Assembly: GCF_030272615.1 (NCBI RefSeq)
Contig: NC_081415.1
Location: 265,147,925-265,211,924 of the forward strand
Length of the DNA: 64,000 nucleotides
Origin: Cryptomeria japonica
Lineage: Eukaryota; Streptophyta; Pinopsida; Cupressales; Cupressaceae
Direction: 5' to 3'
Shown: positions 26,307 through 37,860 of the stretch, piece after piece
Layout: every line of letters starts with the position of its first letter
Position numbering within the stretch: the first letter of the stretch is position 1
Notes under the pieces: model-generated
What the model was told of the DNA's origin: nothing
The model's input: only the letters and a program-made list of their open reading frames with translations
Database searches by the model: none
Position numbers and translations under genes: made by a program

Positions 26307-27521
26307 ATGGCTTCCTCCTCTGCTCTTGAATTCATTGCAAACCCTACTGTTATAGAAGTGATTAAATGCCCTAGGCCCGTATTCAAGATTATACCTGAAG
26401 TAGCGAAGCAGGATGACACCCTAGGAGCATTTTCAAAAATCCCTAAAGGAGTTGCATATGCAGAAGACCCAAGAATATACATACATTGCCACATTGAGGA
26501 ACTAGGTTCAGATGAAATCATGAAAATGTACAAAAATGTTATCTGTGATGAGAATGGAACCGTGAAACTAGAACATAAGGTTATAGAAACCCTAGGTTTT
26601 ATGGAAATACTTGACATTCCAAAATTTCCTAAGGAAGTTGCGACGATTGTACTCGGTAAAGTTCATGGAGAATTCTTTTGGCTTGACTCTATCCATAAAA
26701 TCACTAGAGAAGCAGTTAGGGTTGTGACTGGCTTACCTTCCACTGGTAGTAGGCCAAATAAGACCAAGAAATTTTCAAACAACACAATGATGACATTAAT
26801 TGGTGCAACCTATGACAATAGATCCCTGAGAGTTAATGATGTGAAAGATGACAATGTTAGATTCATTAGCATGATATTAGGATACAAAACCACACATGCT
26901 AACCGACTAAACTCAGTTTCCAGTCTATGTATAAAAAATGCATATGATATGGTTAATAATGATGCTAAGATAGATGTGTGTGAGTGGTTGAAAGATGAGT
27001 TATTTGATAATTTGAATAAAATTAAAGGAGATAAGAAAGGTACTTTCAAATTTGGCAATCTTCTTGTATGCCTAATGCTATATCTTACAAAAGAGGTTCC
27101 CGGTATAGGCAGGAAAGACTTTGGTTATGACATATCGGTAGGAAAACAACTATTGGATATCTTCACCGGCATGGGAACATATAAGGATAGCAATATAACT
27201 AAGTATTTCCAAGCATTTAAGGCTAAAATGAAGACTAGGGAAAGGTTACCACATAGTATTGTTGACAAGTATCAGAAAGAAATTTGTTTTGTAATTAAGA
27301 AGGATGAAATTTGGATGAAGGCAGTCCATCCTAGAACTGTTTGGGTGATAGAGGTGGGTTATGAGGCTGATGTGAACATTATTGAAACATATGCCAAAGC
27401 CCTACTTGAAGCCCCTCAAGAACTAGAAGAACAAGTCTTTGGTAATGTTGAAACCATAGAAAGTGATGTGCAAACACTGAAACAGAGGAAGAAAAGGGAG
27501 AAATATATATCAAAAGTGTAA
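26307..27521 (+). CDS. E0 extra ORF, 404 aa, envelope-position protein of unknown function
   Basis: An intact frame starting MASSSALEFIANPTVIEVIKC; I chose the ATG at 26307 (context TCAATGG) over an upstream in-frame one at 26214 because conserved-looking sequence begins here. No signal peptide or membrane segment is visible. The middle has HGEFFWLDSIHKITREAV and VVTGLPSTG, a pattern seen in uncharacterised retroelement-associated plant proteins. Later come VCEWLKDELFDNLNKI and a basic C-terminus ending in KQRKKREKYISKV. Its place, between gag and the 3' LTR in sense orientation, is where Sireviruses keep an envelope-like ORF. I do not recognise a function. Confidence 0.7.
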   Translation: MASSSALEFIANPTVIEVIKCPRPVFKIIPEVAKQDDTLGAFSKIPKGVAYAEDPRIYIHCHIEELGSDEIMKMYKNVICDENGTVKLEHKVIETLGFMEILDIPKFPKEVATIVLGKVHGEFFWLDSIHKITREAVRVVTGLPSTGSRPNKTKKFSNNTMMTLIGATYDNRSLRVNDVKDDNVRFISMILGYKTTHANRLNSVSSLCIKNAYDMVNNDAKIDVCEWLKDELFDNLNKIKGDKKGTFKFGNLLVCLMLYLTKEVPGIGRKDFGYDISVGKQLLDIFTGMGTYKDSNITKYFQAFKAKMKTRERLPHSIVDKYQKEICFVIKKDEIWMKAVHPRTVWVIEVGYEADVNIIETYAKALLEAPQELEEQVFGNVETIESDVQTLKQRKKREKYISKV

Positions 27522-29126
27522 CAAAATAGGTGAAAGAGATCAAGGAAAACATTATGAACATCACTGGTATCAAGGAAAGTGACTTGGAAGGGTTACAACC
27601 GGAAGCTCATCTCTCACCGGTTGGAACTTCATCAGAAAGTGAAATCCCGATTGAGTTTAAAAGAGTAGATAGGAAGAGAAAACCTTCACCGGTACCCTCT
27701 CCTACACCTAACAAGGCAAGAAAGAAATAGCAGGCTGTGAGGCCCCCAACAAGAAGATGAAACCAAGAAAGAAAAAGGAAAAACAGGTTATTCCTCCTCT
27801 TGACAATCTTTTGAATGAACTAACATCTGATGGTAATTTATCCAATGTTAATAAATTGTATGATACTTCTACAAATGAGGAAAAAGAAAGCATAGAAAAC
27901 AGTATCATCTTACACCTAGACATCTATAAGAAAGTTTTGATAGAGGTGGTAGATGATTTACCTAGTGACTTGTATAGGCGGCTTGATGTTAAAAGGTTAG
28001 CCATTATGGAACTGGACAAGAAAATAAAGATTGAGAAACTTTTAGCTGTTCACCCTGTTAAATTTGTGGAAGAAATTGATGAACTGATAAGTGAAGCAAA
28101 CATGACAACATTTTCCAATGGTCACTGACATGTAAGTCTAATGGCTGACAGAGTGAATGAAGTCATAGAATAAACAACAGATAAATGAGACATATTCTTT
28201 GTGGAGAAAGAGAAACAAGAAGAACTAAAAAGGCCAAAAACATTCAAGGTATACCAAAAGGATAAGGATAAGGGAAAAGGAAAGGTAGGCAAACTACCAA
28301 GTATAAAAGTAATTGATAATTTGCAACCTTCTTCTATTACTCCACTAGTACAAACTATTGATACACCGACTACTGAGGATGTGGAGACCACATGAGGATA
28401 CAAATCCTGATTTTGAAATTTTGTACACAATGAACATAGACACTTAGGAGGTAAATATTATTGTTGATAAGGAGAACACTGAGGTAAAGAAAGATGTGGC
28501 TACTGAGCCATCGACTGATAATATTGAAGTTGATACATCGGCTGATAACATTGAGATTGGGATTCAATTTGAGCAAGAAAAACAATCAGTTGATCCTTTG
28601 GTTACTGGCATGGATACTGACAATACTGTTGATACAAGCACTGAAAAACCTACAAAGATAGAGAAACTGACTACAGAAAATACAGAGAAACCTACTGAAT
28701 CATCGGTAGTGGAGAATGCAGAGGTACAAACAGAGAGAGGGACAGTGGATACCATTGAAAAATCATTTGAGGCACTGACTGATATCACTAAGAAACCATC
28801 AGAAAAACTGTCAGTTGAGAGCACAACGAAACCCACTGAGAAACATGCCGAGAAAAAGGTTGAGTCACAGGTACATACATAGACAGTGCCACTGACAACA
28901 ACTGAGAAGTCTAAACCTTTACTAGTTGAAATGCAGACTCAGTCCTAAGCTTGATAACCTCATCTCTTTGAGGAAAGAGATCTTTGAGGCACTTATTCAA
29001 GGACAAAAGATACTGAAAGAGAAAATGCATCACCTCACTGATACCATTCAAAGAACAAAGGCAACATTAAAGGATAGTAACAAGTTCACTCAGAGCTTGC
29101 ATTTGGTATTAGCAGACCTATTTTAG
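27522..29126 (+). pseudogene. E0 extra ORF continuation: charged, TEKPT-rich and coiled-coil remnants
   Basis: Four broken frames follow with small shifts or stops: a Ser/Pro stretch ending in KRKPSPVPSPTPNKARKK, a helical segment (LTSDGNLSNVNKLYDTST, VDDLPSDLYRRLDVKRLAIM), a Lys-rich stretch (YQKDKDKGKGKVGK), a Thr/Glu/Lys/Pro repeat region (STEKPTKIEKLTTENTEKPT and onward, ending near 28882), and a final coiled coil (LISLRKEIFEALIQGQKIL). Together with the 404-aa ORF they look like one former protein of about 900 residues. The low-complexity and coiled-coil tail resembles the 3' ORFs of Sireviruses in layout. Confidence 0.6.
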
Positions 29127-29333
29127 ATTGTAACCAACCGGTTACAAGGTTCTAGCTGAGCACTACTCATTTGACAATTTTTGACAACCTTTGTCATTGA
29201 TGTCAAAGGGGGAGTAGTAGGTACTGAGAAAAATGACTTGCAGAAGAGATCATCTACCTAGGGGGAGCACATAGTTTTGGACTTCAATTTTGGATACAAT
29301 TTTGAATTTTTCTCATGAGTGTTGCCATCAATG

Positions 29334-29347
29334 CCAAAGGGGGAGAT
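29334..29347 (+). promoter_or_regulatory. E0 polypurine tract
   Basis: CAAAGGGGGAGAT directly precedes the LTR start TGTTGG, a classic copia/Sirevirus arrangement. A second, similar AAAGGGGGAG lies at about 29206. Confidence 0.85.
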
Positions 29348-30125
29348 TGTTGGCATTGCACACTCCAATGAGAATTGTAGGTGATTGAAGCTATTTTCAT
29401 TGATGGAAACCTTGCAATCTTATGGCACCGACACCGACAAACTCTACACCGGCAGATAGTTCACCGACAACGACAAGAATGTTTATCGACACCCTACTCA
29501 ATATGATTTTGATTATTGTATATTGTATTTAATTATAATATCTTTTTGTAAGCCGGCATGACATATTGGAATAAGACTCATATACAAGTATGAGATCTTG
29601 TAGATCATTTAGAGTGATAGACATATGATAGAATAGACACATGGATATGTAGAGCAAATACTAAGGCAGATTTTGTAGAAAGGTTTATGGTTATTGTATG
29701 AGCTTAAATCAATAATGAACCTCACATAGCAGATGCTTTTTGTAGCAGTACACTATATTGGATTTCCATAATCCATTTTTGTAAGTCAGTGAGACTTCCT
29801 TTTGTATTTGAGTAGTGAGCTCTAGGCAGTTGGCCTTCCTGCATGTGCAGGCACATCATTGTAACTAATATCCATTCATTGGCCAGTGAGTGAATATTGT
29901 GGGTCACAAATCCCACTGAGGTTTTTCCCACACTGGGTTTCCTCACCAAAAATCTTGTGTTATGGTGTGCTTTCTATGTTGCATTTATTGTTCATATTTA
30001 TTGCATTAATTCTTGTTTACCGGTACGCTGTTTTGGAATGAAAATTACTTAATAAATTTAGAAATTCTGTAAACCAGTTAGATACTGATTCACCCCCCCT
30101 CTTAGTATCTTTGGGAATCCTAACA
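29348..30125 (+). repeat. E0 3' LTR
   Basis: 778 bases from TGTTGGCATTGCAC to GGGAATCCTAACA. It contains the GATTCACCCCCCCTCTTAG block near its end, which is shared in inverted orientation with the E6 LTRs and the solo LTR at 34664. A single LTR in the window, so no pair for dating. Confidence 0.85.
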
Positions 30126-30775
30126 CTGTTGGACTTTGAGGGCCTCCTATTTCGCTGTAGGAAATGCTTCTCTACAGGTCATCTTGCCTCATACTATTCT
30201 ATTTCGGAGTTGTTACATGGTGGAAGGATGCTATTTCTGACCACTTGACTATCTTTGTGTCAGATTTGGACTCTGTCGATTCCTCTCAGGATGTTGAGGT
30301 GCCTCCTACTAAACTGTTGATGCTGGGAACATGATAGTTGAAGATACTGCCCTTGTTTTACAACCCTACTCTAATGTGCCAATTTTTGCCCTTGATGTTG
30401 TTTCTCTGTAGCAACCTACTGTTGTTCCGCAACAACCTTTTGCTACCCTGCAACAACACTTTGTTGGCACTACTAATTGTAACCCTACGAGGTCCCTTCC
30501 AATAGATCCTTCTCTTGATGATAGTATAGCTTGGACGGTTGTTCATCGTAAGCGAAAGGGGAAGTCTTCCCCCTTAACCCAGATCCCTCTTATTCAAGGT
30601 ATGGATACCTCTGCCCCTCCTTGAGTTGGGAGTGGGTCTAGTTTTGACTGGTTGTTATTTGCTAGTCTTTTTTTTTGTGACAACATATTTGTTTGCTATG
30701 GAAGTGTCGCTTTGGCTAAGTCTTTGTATTGAGGGTCAACACCTTTTTTTGTGGCTTTAATATAAAAAACATAAA
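30126..30775 (+). pseudogene. LINE-like ORF1 remnant with zinc knuckle
   Basis: Directly after the E0 LTR a knuckle-like CRKCFSTGHLASYY (last Cys lost) is readable, then about 100 codons later SIAWTVVHRKRKGKSSP, a basic tail of the kind found in plant L1 ORF1 proteins. A T-rich stretch ending TGTGGCTTTAATATAAAAAA at about 30750-30770 looks like a LINE 3' end. Frames are broken. The left part must lie beyond E0, outside the window. Confidence 0.5.
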
Positions 30776-32211
30776 CTATGGAAATAAAAGGTCTCATAAA
30801 GCAGTTGGATGCAAAAGATTAAAGAATTTGCTAGTGGGCATTACAAAATATTTAGTAATGCTCACATTAATCAAGTAGGAATTATTCTTAGTGCCATTTG
30901 CTTCATGAATTGACTGTCAATTAGGAGATAATCCTGAGGTTTTCCCAATGTGAAAAACATACAAAATGAGACTTCTCCATTCACAAATGAACCCATTTCT
31001 CTCATTACATTTTCACCGATGAACCTCTAAATGTTGGACTATAATTTCAATGTTATTATTTTCATTATATCTATCATGTGTGATTTCATTATGACTATTT
31101 AGTACAATATTTTTTTTTTTGTCTCCAATGATTATTGATTTTAATAGTTATTTGTAGCATTCAATACATATACATCGATTTATAAATTCCAATTAGGTAG
31201 CTAATATTGGATAGTAAAAGGTCTACTAATACGTTTGTTTCTTAGCTTGTAGAGTGGTATAATAAATTTAATTATAAATAGATAGGATGTGATTGCTATT
31301 TTGACAATAGAAGAATAATATATGACAACTGTTATGTTTGTGATAATATGTTTAGATATTGGATTGAGATAGAACATAATGTTGTTTTATTGTGGTAGTT
31401 AAAGTTTCATTAACTTGATGAATAATTTTAACTTTGAAGAATGGATGAAGCATATTGATGTTTAAAGTATCAATTTATTTATGACATAGTTTATGATAGG
31501 AAGGTTATTGAGAATGTGGAAACATTTGTGAATTGTGTGGATACATTAATTAATACCAATAGGATATAGAAGTTTAGATGGTAGAATGGTTATGTTCATC
31601 AACTCCTAACATTTAGTTTATTTTGTTGAAACCCTTTTTGATTCTTGTAATATATAAAAGGAGATTTTTGTAATATATAAAATGAGATTAGTTGAAGAGC
31701 AAGTCAGATTCTAAAAATGTCAATTCCCTACAATGATTAGTTGTATGTTATTGTTATGTGGAATTGAGCAATATAAAAACATCAAAAACCCTACAAAGAT
31801 TAATTATATGTTATTGCTTTTTGAAATTGAGCAATTTGAAGGTAATATAAACTTGGTCATCTGTATGAGATACTACTATAGAATACTATTAGATTCAGTT
31901 CTCACATTCTTTGATTTGAACTCTCCAATATATTACTTAACATATATTTTACGATTGACATAATCATTGCACCTCCTTTTGGTGCAAGTGCTACTAATAA
32001 CCTTCTTAGGGCTTAGTCTGGTAGACATTACCTACCTTTTGAAACTCTTGATAATAGAAAAGAAATAATTGTCCAATTACAAAACTCAATTTTATATATT
32101 TTTGGGTTGGGGAAAATACTACGAGAATAAGTGTATGCTAATGAAAATGTTGATTCTAAATCCATTATTACTTTTATTACATCAAACAACTAATTTTATT
32201 ACATCAGAATT
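30776..32211. other. AT-rich stretch, no gene seen
   Basis: No credible ORF or RNA gene. A diverged direct duplication of about 63 bases (31726-31852, CCCTACAA.. ATGTTATTG.. GAGCAAT) is the only structure noticed. Confidence 0.6.
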
Positions 32212-32227
32212 GACATGAGCCCATTTT
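32212..32227. repeat. SINE target-site duplication, left copy
   Basis: GACATGAGCCCATTTT, repeated exactly at 32657-32672. Confidence 0.95.
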
Positions 32228-32656
32228 TTTTTTGGGTAACCCAGAGGTATCCCCGCGTCTCATCCCAGCGACCAACCTCGCCTTACCTTGGACTTATGGG
32301 AGCCAAGTTGGGGTCAGAGGAGAGGTGAGACGAGGCGAGACTAGTCCTCTGGAGGCGGATGAGTCCGCCTGCAGTCCCTAGCCGCCGGGATAACCTGACA
32401 GGGAATCGAACCTGAGACCAATAGGGAGCAAACCCACGGCCCAAGCCAATTCACCTACCATGCGGGACTAAAATTGTATGGTTTGAACCAAGGATGTAGG
32501 CTCTACAGGCAAGAAGCCCCACCATTTCTCCATGGTTCTCCCCATGGACAAACATGCTCCATTGTCAACACGGTAGAGACAAACCCGTGGGGTTTGAACT
32601 TAGGTTGTAGGCACTACAGGCAAGAAGCCCCACCATTTCACCAAAAGGTCATCCCC
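32228..32656 (-). mobile_element. SINE with three tRNA-like modules
   Basis: Flanked by an exact 16-bp duplication, with an A-rich 3' tail (T run at 32224-32233 on plus), so it is a minus-strand retroposon of about 430 bases. From its 5' end: two related modules of GAAATGGTGGGGCTTCTTGC with a later GTTCAAACC box, then a module with an A-box-like GCATGGTAGGTGAATTGG and a canonical B box GGTTCGATTCC. The body after the B box (CGGCTAGGGACTGCAGGCGG onward) is GC-rich. It would be copied by Pol III and mobilised by LINE enzymes. Confidence 0.85.
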
Positions 32657-32672
32657 GACATGAGCCCATTTT

Positions 32673-34085
32673 GTTGTCTACAAGAGTAACTTCCTAAGGA
32701 GGCTCTTCTGAAGCCCTTGGAGGAGACTATAGAAACATATGTTGAGGGTTTTGCATTCGATGCTGAGAATGCTGAGAACAATTTTATCAACCTGATCTTA
32801 AAAATTTCGACAGGAGCAAAATATATTGAAAGAAGAGTTCTCCCTTAGTTGAATTTGAATCTCTCCAAATTCAAACATATTTTGTTTCTGGTTCACTCCA
32901 ATAGAGATTTTGCAACGGTCTGAAATAAAAATGGAGGTGCTTACATGAAGAGACCTATCCAAACCAAACTCAAAGAAGACGTTTGAAAGAGAGGAATTTC
33001 AATTTTATGTGGTTGTAAAATCTCTATTCAAATTGAATGCGAAGACGGAAAAGTATTTGAATTTGGAAAAGATTCAAAGTCAGCTAATGTCGAAGGTCGT
33101 TGGAACTTTTAAAGTCTCGTTGGAATTTCACCTAGAAGCAACCACTTTTGTTACCCTGCAGCCTGCAAATTATGCTTGATTTCAACACTACTTCATCAAT
33201 TGCATTCCCTTTTATAATGATACCTTATAATGGCAGTCTTGAAACATTTATTGTGACACGTTTATTCATGTTTTCCTTTATATATTAATGGATGTTCATG
33301 TCTCGAGCGAAAGCTCCAATGGCATGTTTGGCTTTCCACCTATTAATTACTGTTGCATTTGTTTGAATGTTTCTAAAGCCTTTTCAACAAATCTATTTCA
33401 TGATATCATATTTATTGAGGCATTCGTGTATTCTATCTACACTTCTATTTTTCTTTGAGGATCAATTCAGCACGGTCTGGTTGGTGGGTGGATCGACTAA
33501 CTTGTCTAGTGGGTGATATTGAGCCTACAAAAACAAGCCTTTGATTGAAATGCCATCTTCTTGGTGAGAACAACATTAATGAAAAACTATACCAATTGTT
33601 CTATTTTGATATGCCAACTAATTGATTTTATTAACATTTTTTTCATTTTGCCCAAGTATGTCATTTAGAATTGCTTTAAATTTGCAACGGTCATTGAAGT
33701 GGCATAACTTTCCTTTGATTGACCACTACAAACTTTAAGCAACTAATTATGTGAAAAAGGTGCAATGATCGCAATATTGATGACAAGACACACTGAGTAA
33801 TGACATCTTTAAAATGAATACACCTCTAAGCCAAATGGACTGACAATAGGGTCAACCATTAATTCAGTGTTCTACCAAAGTTGGTATCAAAGAAGCAAAC
33901 AAGAACATAACCTTGACCTCATGCACTAAAGTAGAACGATGAACGCATAAACCTTTACAAAATGATAGAGACAACACCCCTTTGAGGAAAACCCAACATG
34001 AAGGAAACCTAAATTAACCAAAAGAAGATGAAAGAAAACTGAAATTAAGCGATTCCCGAAGGAAGACTCTAAGAAAGCCAAACTA
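32673..34085. other. No gene seen
   Basis: Mixed AT-rich sequence without a supported ORF, RNA gene or repeat. Confidence 0.6.
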
Positions 34086-36725
34086 GTGAAATCCAGCAAG
34101 ACCTACTACTCGCTGAAGGTGATTAAAAAGGTATGGAGATGGGTTCTGTTTGCTGTAATGCAATATGCCACTCTTGATGGTAGATACTCTCATGTTTATG
34201 GATATCATTTTGTGCTCTTGAATCACTTCCGCCATTAAGATATGGTGTCTATTCCTTTTTACTTGTTTAGTTCCTTAAACACCAACATAAAGGATTTTAG
34301 GGCTAACCCAGATAGCAATCCGCCCATGCATGCAGGGTTAATGTTGCTCTTATATAACCATGTCAAGGCCTCCTCTGTGCAACATTCTATCACTAAGCTT
34401 TCAGACTCAGAAGATGAGTCTAAAAAATCAGATGGTAGTGAAGATGAGGGGTCGGATACAAAGTGGGAAGATGATTTTGACAGGGATACCTCTACTAAAG
34501 GTACCAGAAAGGGGAAGGATAACGATATGGCTTCTGGGTCAGGCAAAAAGATTGCTAGAAAATGGGTTAAAAGAAACAAGAGTAAGGTGCAAGAGGAGGA
34601 CAACTGGTTAGAAGAAGATGATGAGGATGATGTGTTAGACAACTCAGATAACCAGTGGACAAATGAGAGGGGGGGGGGGTGAATCAGTTGTCAACAAATT
34701 ATTGAACTTTAAGCATTAAAACCTTATTACCGGAATACATAAACCAAATACTAGAATAACATTTATAACATTTAAGCACCAATATAAGCCACAAAACATT
34801 TACCAACCATCCACAAAAGATAACACCAAGATTTGTATGTGGAAAACCCGGTAAAAGGAAGAACCACGGTGGGAAGCCTACCCACAGTCAGATAATACTT
34901 CTGCAGTAAGTATGTGATTACAAAAAGAGGGGCCTGCACATGTAGGAAGCTCAACAACTTAGAGCACACTGCTCATCACAAAAGGAGCCTCATTGACTAC
35001 AAAATAAATCCAGACTTCAATTTGGAAAGAAGAGTGAACTGTAAGAATAACATCTCCTATGCTTGAGTAAAGTTCCAGTTAAGCTCAATACCAAAGGTCT
35101 TAAACCTCTTTCACCCACCCAATTCGATCACCTATGATCGACCAGAACCTCTGCATATGATTACAACCTTATTCGCACATAGATAATTGCATAACCCTTA
35201 AAACCATAAACCCATAACCATAACCATGATCTACAAAGAGATCTTACATCATATTTATACCAACCTGGGACCTAAACAATTAGGTCGGCTAATACAATAA
35301 ATTCATAACATGAACCCACAATCCAATGATCAACCAAGTCGTCTTAAGATCGAAACAACATAATCCAATTAATAGATCCAACCAGTAATGTATCAGGATC
35401 ATCCACCAACACGTTACACAAACCGTTCCATAACGTAGCATAATAAGATAGCATTAGGTCCGGTCCTAATTCACGAACAAGATAACCAACATCATCTCGA
35501 AATCCATCTAGAAGCCATACCAACACCACTTATCAAGTGCATCAAAAGATCTTCAAAAAGCTCTGCTAGTAGAACCTTGACCAGTGACCAAAAGGCTTAC
35601 TAGAACAAATGATAGCTCTTGAGTCATCAAATTCTGAATCAACTGATCATGATACACATCTAAATAGCATGAATGACAGATCCAAACCAATTCCACAAAC
35701 CAAAGCATACAATATCATATCAGATCAATATCATAATCCAACCGCTCTACCGGAACCTACCAGAAACCGATAAACAACTAAAATAGCCGGTGATGCCATC
35801 AATGACAAAAAATCAGTGCAACACATAATCAATTCCTCTAATTTGCCCACATGATGATGATACAGAAATTGAAAGTGAAAATGCTACCCCACCGCCTAAG
35901 AAGAAAACTAAGCGGAGTCTTGTTATTACTGATTTCTGCCTGAAGGAGGATGGTACCTCAAAGACCCACTCTACTCTGTTGGACCCTAATAAACAGACCC
36001 GTAGTGTTGAGAAACAAGGGAGGATAGTGGTGGGAGGGGAGACTCTGCCTCCTGATGACAAAATTACTGTTGTCGATGTGGAGACCCTGGAGAATAATGT
36101 TGTCTTTCCAGGATTCAACAAAGGCAGTAGCAATTCTCCTATGACCTTGCTTCATACCACGAAGAGTGGGATGATGGAGTTTTACAAGATTATTGAATGG
36201 GCCTACTTGGAGATGGAGAGCTTGAAGTCTAAACATGCAGAATCTTCCAGGAAAGTGGACACTTTAGAAGCTGTTGGGACAGGTAATCTCAGCTCCTTGC
36301 CTAATTATTTAAATGAACTAACAAAATCCATCAGTGACGTAGAGGCTCTCACTAGAGCTTATGAATCTCAATTTAAGGCTATGGAGGCTAGGTTAAATGA
36401 ATTGGAAAAGAGGGTTCTTAGCCATGAAAATACCCTAAAGAAAATCAGAGAACAAACCCAAAAAATTTTGAAAGCCCCTATTGATAGCTTCAGTGTGATG
36501 ATTACAAAACTAGAACAGATCCACTAGGAAAATAACACGATAGATACTTATGAGGATAAGGTCCCGACCCTTGAGGGTGTGGCCACTAGACATGGTAAAA
36601 GAACTCGAGCAAGTACGCAGAAGATGGCTTAGCAAGACAAGGAGCTGGAGGATCTTAAGGGTGTTGTTGCCTCAATGGTCCAACTGGAGAAGGAAGTAGT
36701 GGAGCTTCTCAAAATTTTCTCTTAG
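34086..36725 (+). pseudogene. Unknown element-like protein gene, acidic and coiled coil, split by solo LTR
   Basis: The left part (34090-34663) reads YYSLKVIKKVWRWVLF, QYATLDGRYSHVYGYHFVLL, one TAA, MVSIPFYLFSSLNTNIKDF, then a Ser/Asp/Glu-rich acidic stretch and a Lys-rich segment. The right part (35830-36725) has PPPKKKTKRSLVITDF, then a long coiled coil (about 36180-36470, MEFYKIIEWAYLEMESL .. ARLNELEKRVLSHEN) and a C-terminal helical end with two TAG stops (36525, about 36630). A solo copia LTR sits between. After the stop, a T-rich tail ends GGGTTTCGAGGCCCCTTCAA, which also occurs in a tiny insertion at 40501. That makes a LINE- or ORF1-type element likely. I do not recognise the protein. 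Confidence 0.5.
34664..35820 (-). mobile_element. Solo copia LTR inserted in the ORF
   Basis: It starts TGAGAGGGGGG..GTGAATCAG and ends ..CAGTGCA. The GGGGGGTGAATCAGT block and GGAAAACCC..GGTAAAA..ACCACGGTG are shared with the E6 LTRs. Flanks are ACAAA (left) and ACACA (right), a duplication with one mismatch. No internal region is present, as expected after LTR-LTR recombination. Boundaries may be off by a few bases. Confidence 0.7.
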
Positions 36726-37439
36726 GTCTGTTGTTTTGTGATCTCGGATGTCCGTTAGGTGTTTCTGTGCTGACCTTTTGTTTCTTTTGGTGCTCTTGCT
36801 GACTTTTTGTCTTTGCCAGCTGTCTTTGTTTCTTGTTTTGTTCTATCTAGCTGGACTTTCAATGTTTTATCTTTTTTATAACTTGTGGTAAAGGGTTTCG
36901 AGGCCCCTTCAAAACCTACTTTTCACTTAATCAAAAACACATAATCTAAAGTAGGAAAGTGAGAAATCTAACTTAAAAGATAGAAAGAAAACATACCCTA
37001 AGACAGGAAAGGAAAACTAATCTAACCATTTACAAGGAAAGATTGACTAAAAAAAATGTGGACTACCTGTGTGAATCCCTGACCTAGAATGATTTCTAAG
37101 AATGTGCAATGGTAAGAAGGAGAAGGGCATAGTCCTAAGTTTGGTAGGTTTGTCTCTGTATTTTGAAAGAGATTTTTTTAGTGGGCCACTCTCACACTCA
37201 ATAGAGACATATAGAAAGATCAACAATTGAGGTAGTTCACTAGGTTCATGATTGATCCATATGCAAGTTTTTATTCCTAAACATCCATAATCAAATTGAT
37301 AACATTCATAATTAACAATAGCAAGGAAATAGACAAGGAAAGAGACAACCTAGTATGTTTTTGAATCATGCAATGAATCTTGTTTACCATCCAACAACAT
37401 GTTATGTGATAAGACATCCCTAGTAGCTCCAGGAGTTCA
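36726..37439. other. 3' end of element at about 36940, then no gene seen
   Basis: 36726-36950 is T-rich trailer sequence of the preceding gene, ending GTTTCGAGGCCCCTTCAAAA..CACTTAATCAAAAACAC. The rest is featureless. Confidence 0.5.
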
Positions 37440-37860
37440 CAATTGGTGGTGTAACATCCCACTTGCTTTTGGCATATTTAAATCAACATTGTATTCATCA
37501 ATGTGTAGTAGAGACTAAAAATAAAAATCAAGTTTCAACTTAGGAGCATGGAACATTTTATTTGCTTCTGTGCCTTCAAGTTGCATAAACCATGCATCCT
37601 TATGTATTTTTGTAGGCATACCTTCAAACACTGAGGTATCTTTGGTAGGTTATTCTCCAAACATTATCTTTGTTATAGTAATGTGCTCATCTCCACATGG
37701 CTTAGATGTCTGACCACTATATGAAATTACGTTATCTTGAACAACAAGCAAGCCTTCACTCAAATTGTCATTCTATTGAACAACTAGATACCTATCAACA
37801 ATGTCTTCCTTCTGTAGCCCTTCAGAATCACTATTTTCTTTATACATCAATGAAGCATTA
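37440..37860 (-). pseudogene. Possible degraded coding remnant, unknown product
   Basis: On the minus strand about 140 codons read without frameshift but with about four stops: EGLQKEDIVDRYLVVQ, GDEHITITKIMFGE, FEGMPTKIHKDAWFMQLEG, TEANKMFHAPKLKLDFYF and IDEYNVDLNMPKASGMLHHQ. Composition is protein-like, but no family is recognised and chance cannot be excluded. Confidence 0.3.

Noticed and set aside
32228-32656. Three functional tRNA genes
   Set aside because: A and B boxes are present but no complete cloverleaf is seen; the tail and 16-bp duplication mark a SINE.
34259-34642. 127-codon minus-strand Ser-rich frame
   Set aside because: Mirror of the acidic plus-strand coding region.
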